Source: Shewanella ulleungensis
Lineage (GTDB): Bacteria > Pseudomonadota > Gammaproteobacteria > Enterobacterales > Shewanellaceae
Direction: 5' to 3'
DNA length: 64,000 nt
Assembly (NCBI RefSeq): GCF_014648315.1
Contig: NZ_BMQW01000005.1
Location: forward strand, 62,001-126,000
A program made the translations under genes and the position numbers. Each line of letters begins with the position of its first letter. Within the stretch, counting starts at the first letter, position 1. This document shows positions 63,900 through 64,000 of this stretch, piece after piece. Below the pieces are notes generated by a model that saw only the letters and a program-made list of their open reading frames with translations, had not been told where the DNA came from and did no database searches.

Positions 63900-64000
63900 T
63901 TAAGTTTCAGATGTGTCACTGGCGGCATTAAGCCAAACAAACTTAGGCAAAGCGGTTAAATCTAAACAATCTCCTCGCTTAGCAATCGCACTGCTTTTGG
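63900..64000 (-). CDS. C-terminal end of an unknown protein (partial)
   Basis: An open minus-strand frame enters from the right edge and ends TAA at 63900. The 32 visible residues include AKRGDCLDLTALPKFVWLNA. Too little to assign a family. Confidence 0.55.
   Translation of the reverse strand, partial: KSSAIAKRGDCLDLTALPKFVWLNAASDTSET

Overview
The window looks like a chromosomal segment of a Shewanella-type gammaproteobacterium. The evidence is a three-gene cluster of monoheme cytochrome c, outer-membrane porin and octaheme (OTR-type) cytochrome c; a MetJ-controlled methionine set (metF, metBL, metJ); several conserved families of unknown function common in Alteromonadales (DUF1704, DUF3012, DUF3087, DUF3859, DUF4437); and dispersed palindromic intergenic repeats. 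The DNA is moderately AT-rich. I see no rRNA, tRNA, CRISPR array, prophage or intact insertion sequence.

Layout. 0-7.6 kb: TorF-type porin, a small PA3496-like protein, a PDC/Cache membrane protein, a DUF1704 putative metallopeptidase, then a tight operon for a lipoprotein membrane-fusion protein and an ABC-2 exporter. 7.2-12.9 kb: an unknown lipoprotein, an AGCS amino-acid:Na+ symporter, SRPBCC and CWC small proteins, metF, a VOC protein and a DEDDy exonuclease-like protein. 13-17.2 kb: metL-metB divergent from metJ, with MetJ operators between them and upstream of metF. 17.2-22 kb: a TauE-type permease and the cytochrome/porin/octaheme cluster. 22-33.7 kb: housekeeping and transport genes (pseudouridine synthase, Lon-substrate-binding-domain protein, patatin, YhcH, Mn-type pyrophosphatase, a TAXI-TRAP uptake system, glycerophosphodiesterase lipoprotein, DsbA/FrnE-like protein, MtgA). 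33.9-45 kb: a radical SAM protein with unusual cysteine spacing, then a repeat-rich accessory stretch with a duplicated intergenic unit, a cupin/LysR pair, dCMP deaminase, a YefM-YoeB toxin-antitoxin module and small membrane proteins flanked by direct repeats, a CX4R phosphatase and two unknown exported proteins. 45-51 kb: a TonB-dependent receptor with a large internally duplicated lipoprotein. 51-64 kb: NhaP-type antiporter, small conserved proteins, ArfB, AroQ, DUF3859 with a truncated second copy, a methyltransferase, PhoD phosphatase, Ohr, a TPR/transglutaminase-like lipoprotein, a flavin monooxygenase-like protein, DUF3087, and an SDR divergent from an HxlR regulator. A partial gene runs off the right end.

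How genes work together. The methionine genes form one regulon whose repressor lies in the window. The octaheme cluster is plausibly one periplasm/outer-membrane electron-transfer unit. The PhoD phosphatase carries a clear Pho box (three TGTCA at 11-bp period). The receptor/lipoprotein pair has a looser array of the same word at about 22-bp spacing, so a shared phosphate-starvation response is a testable inference.

The most unusual things are the internally duplicated lipoprotein beside its TonB receptor, the CX4CX2C radical SAM protein, a DUF3859 gene fragment that differs from its parent almost only at synonymous sites (a recombination scar rather than a decaying copy), a MITE-like hairpin element that supplies part of a stop codon, and two classes of intergenic repeats bracketing the toxin-antitoxin region.
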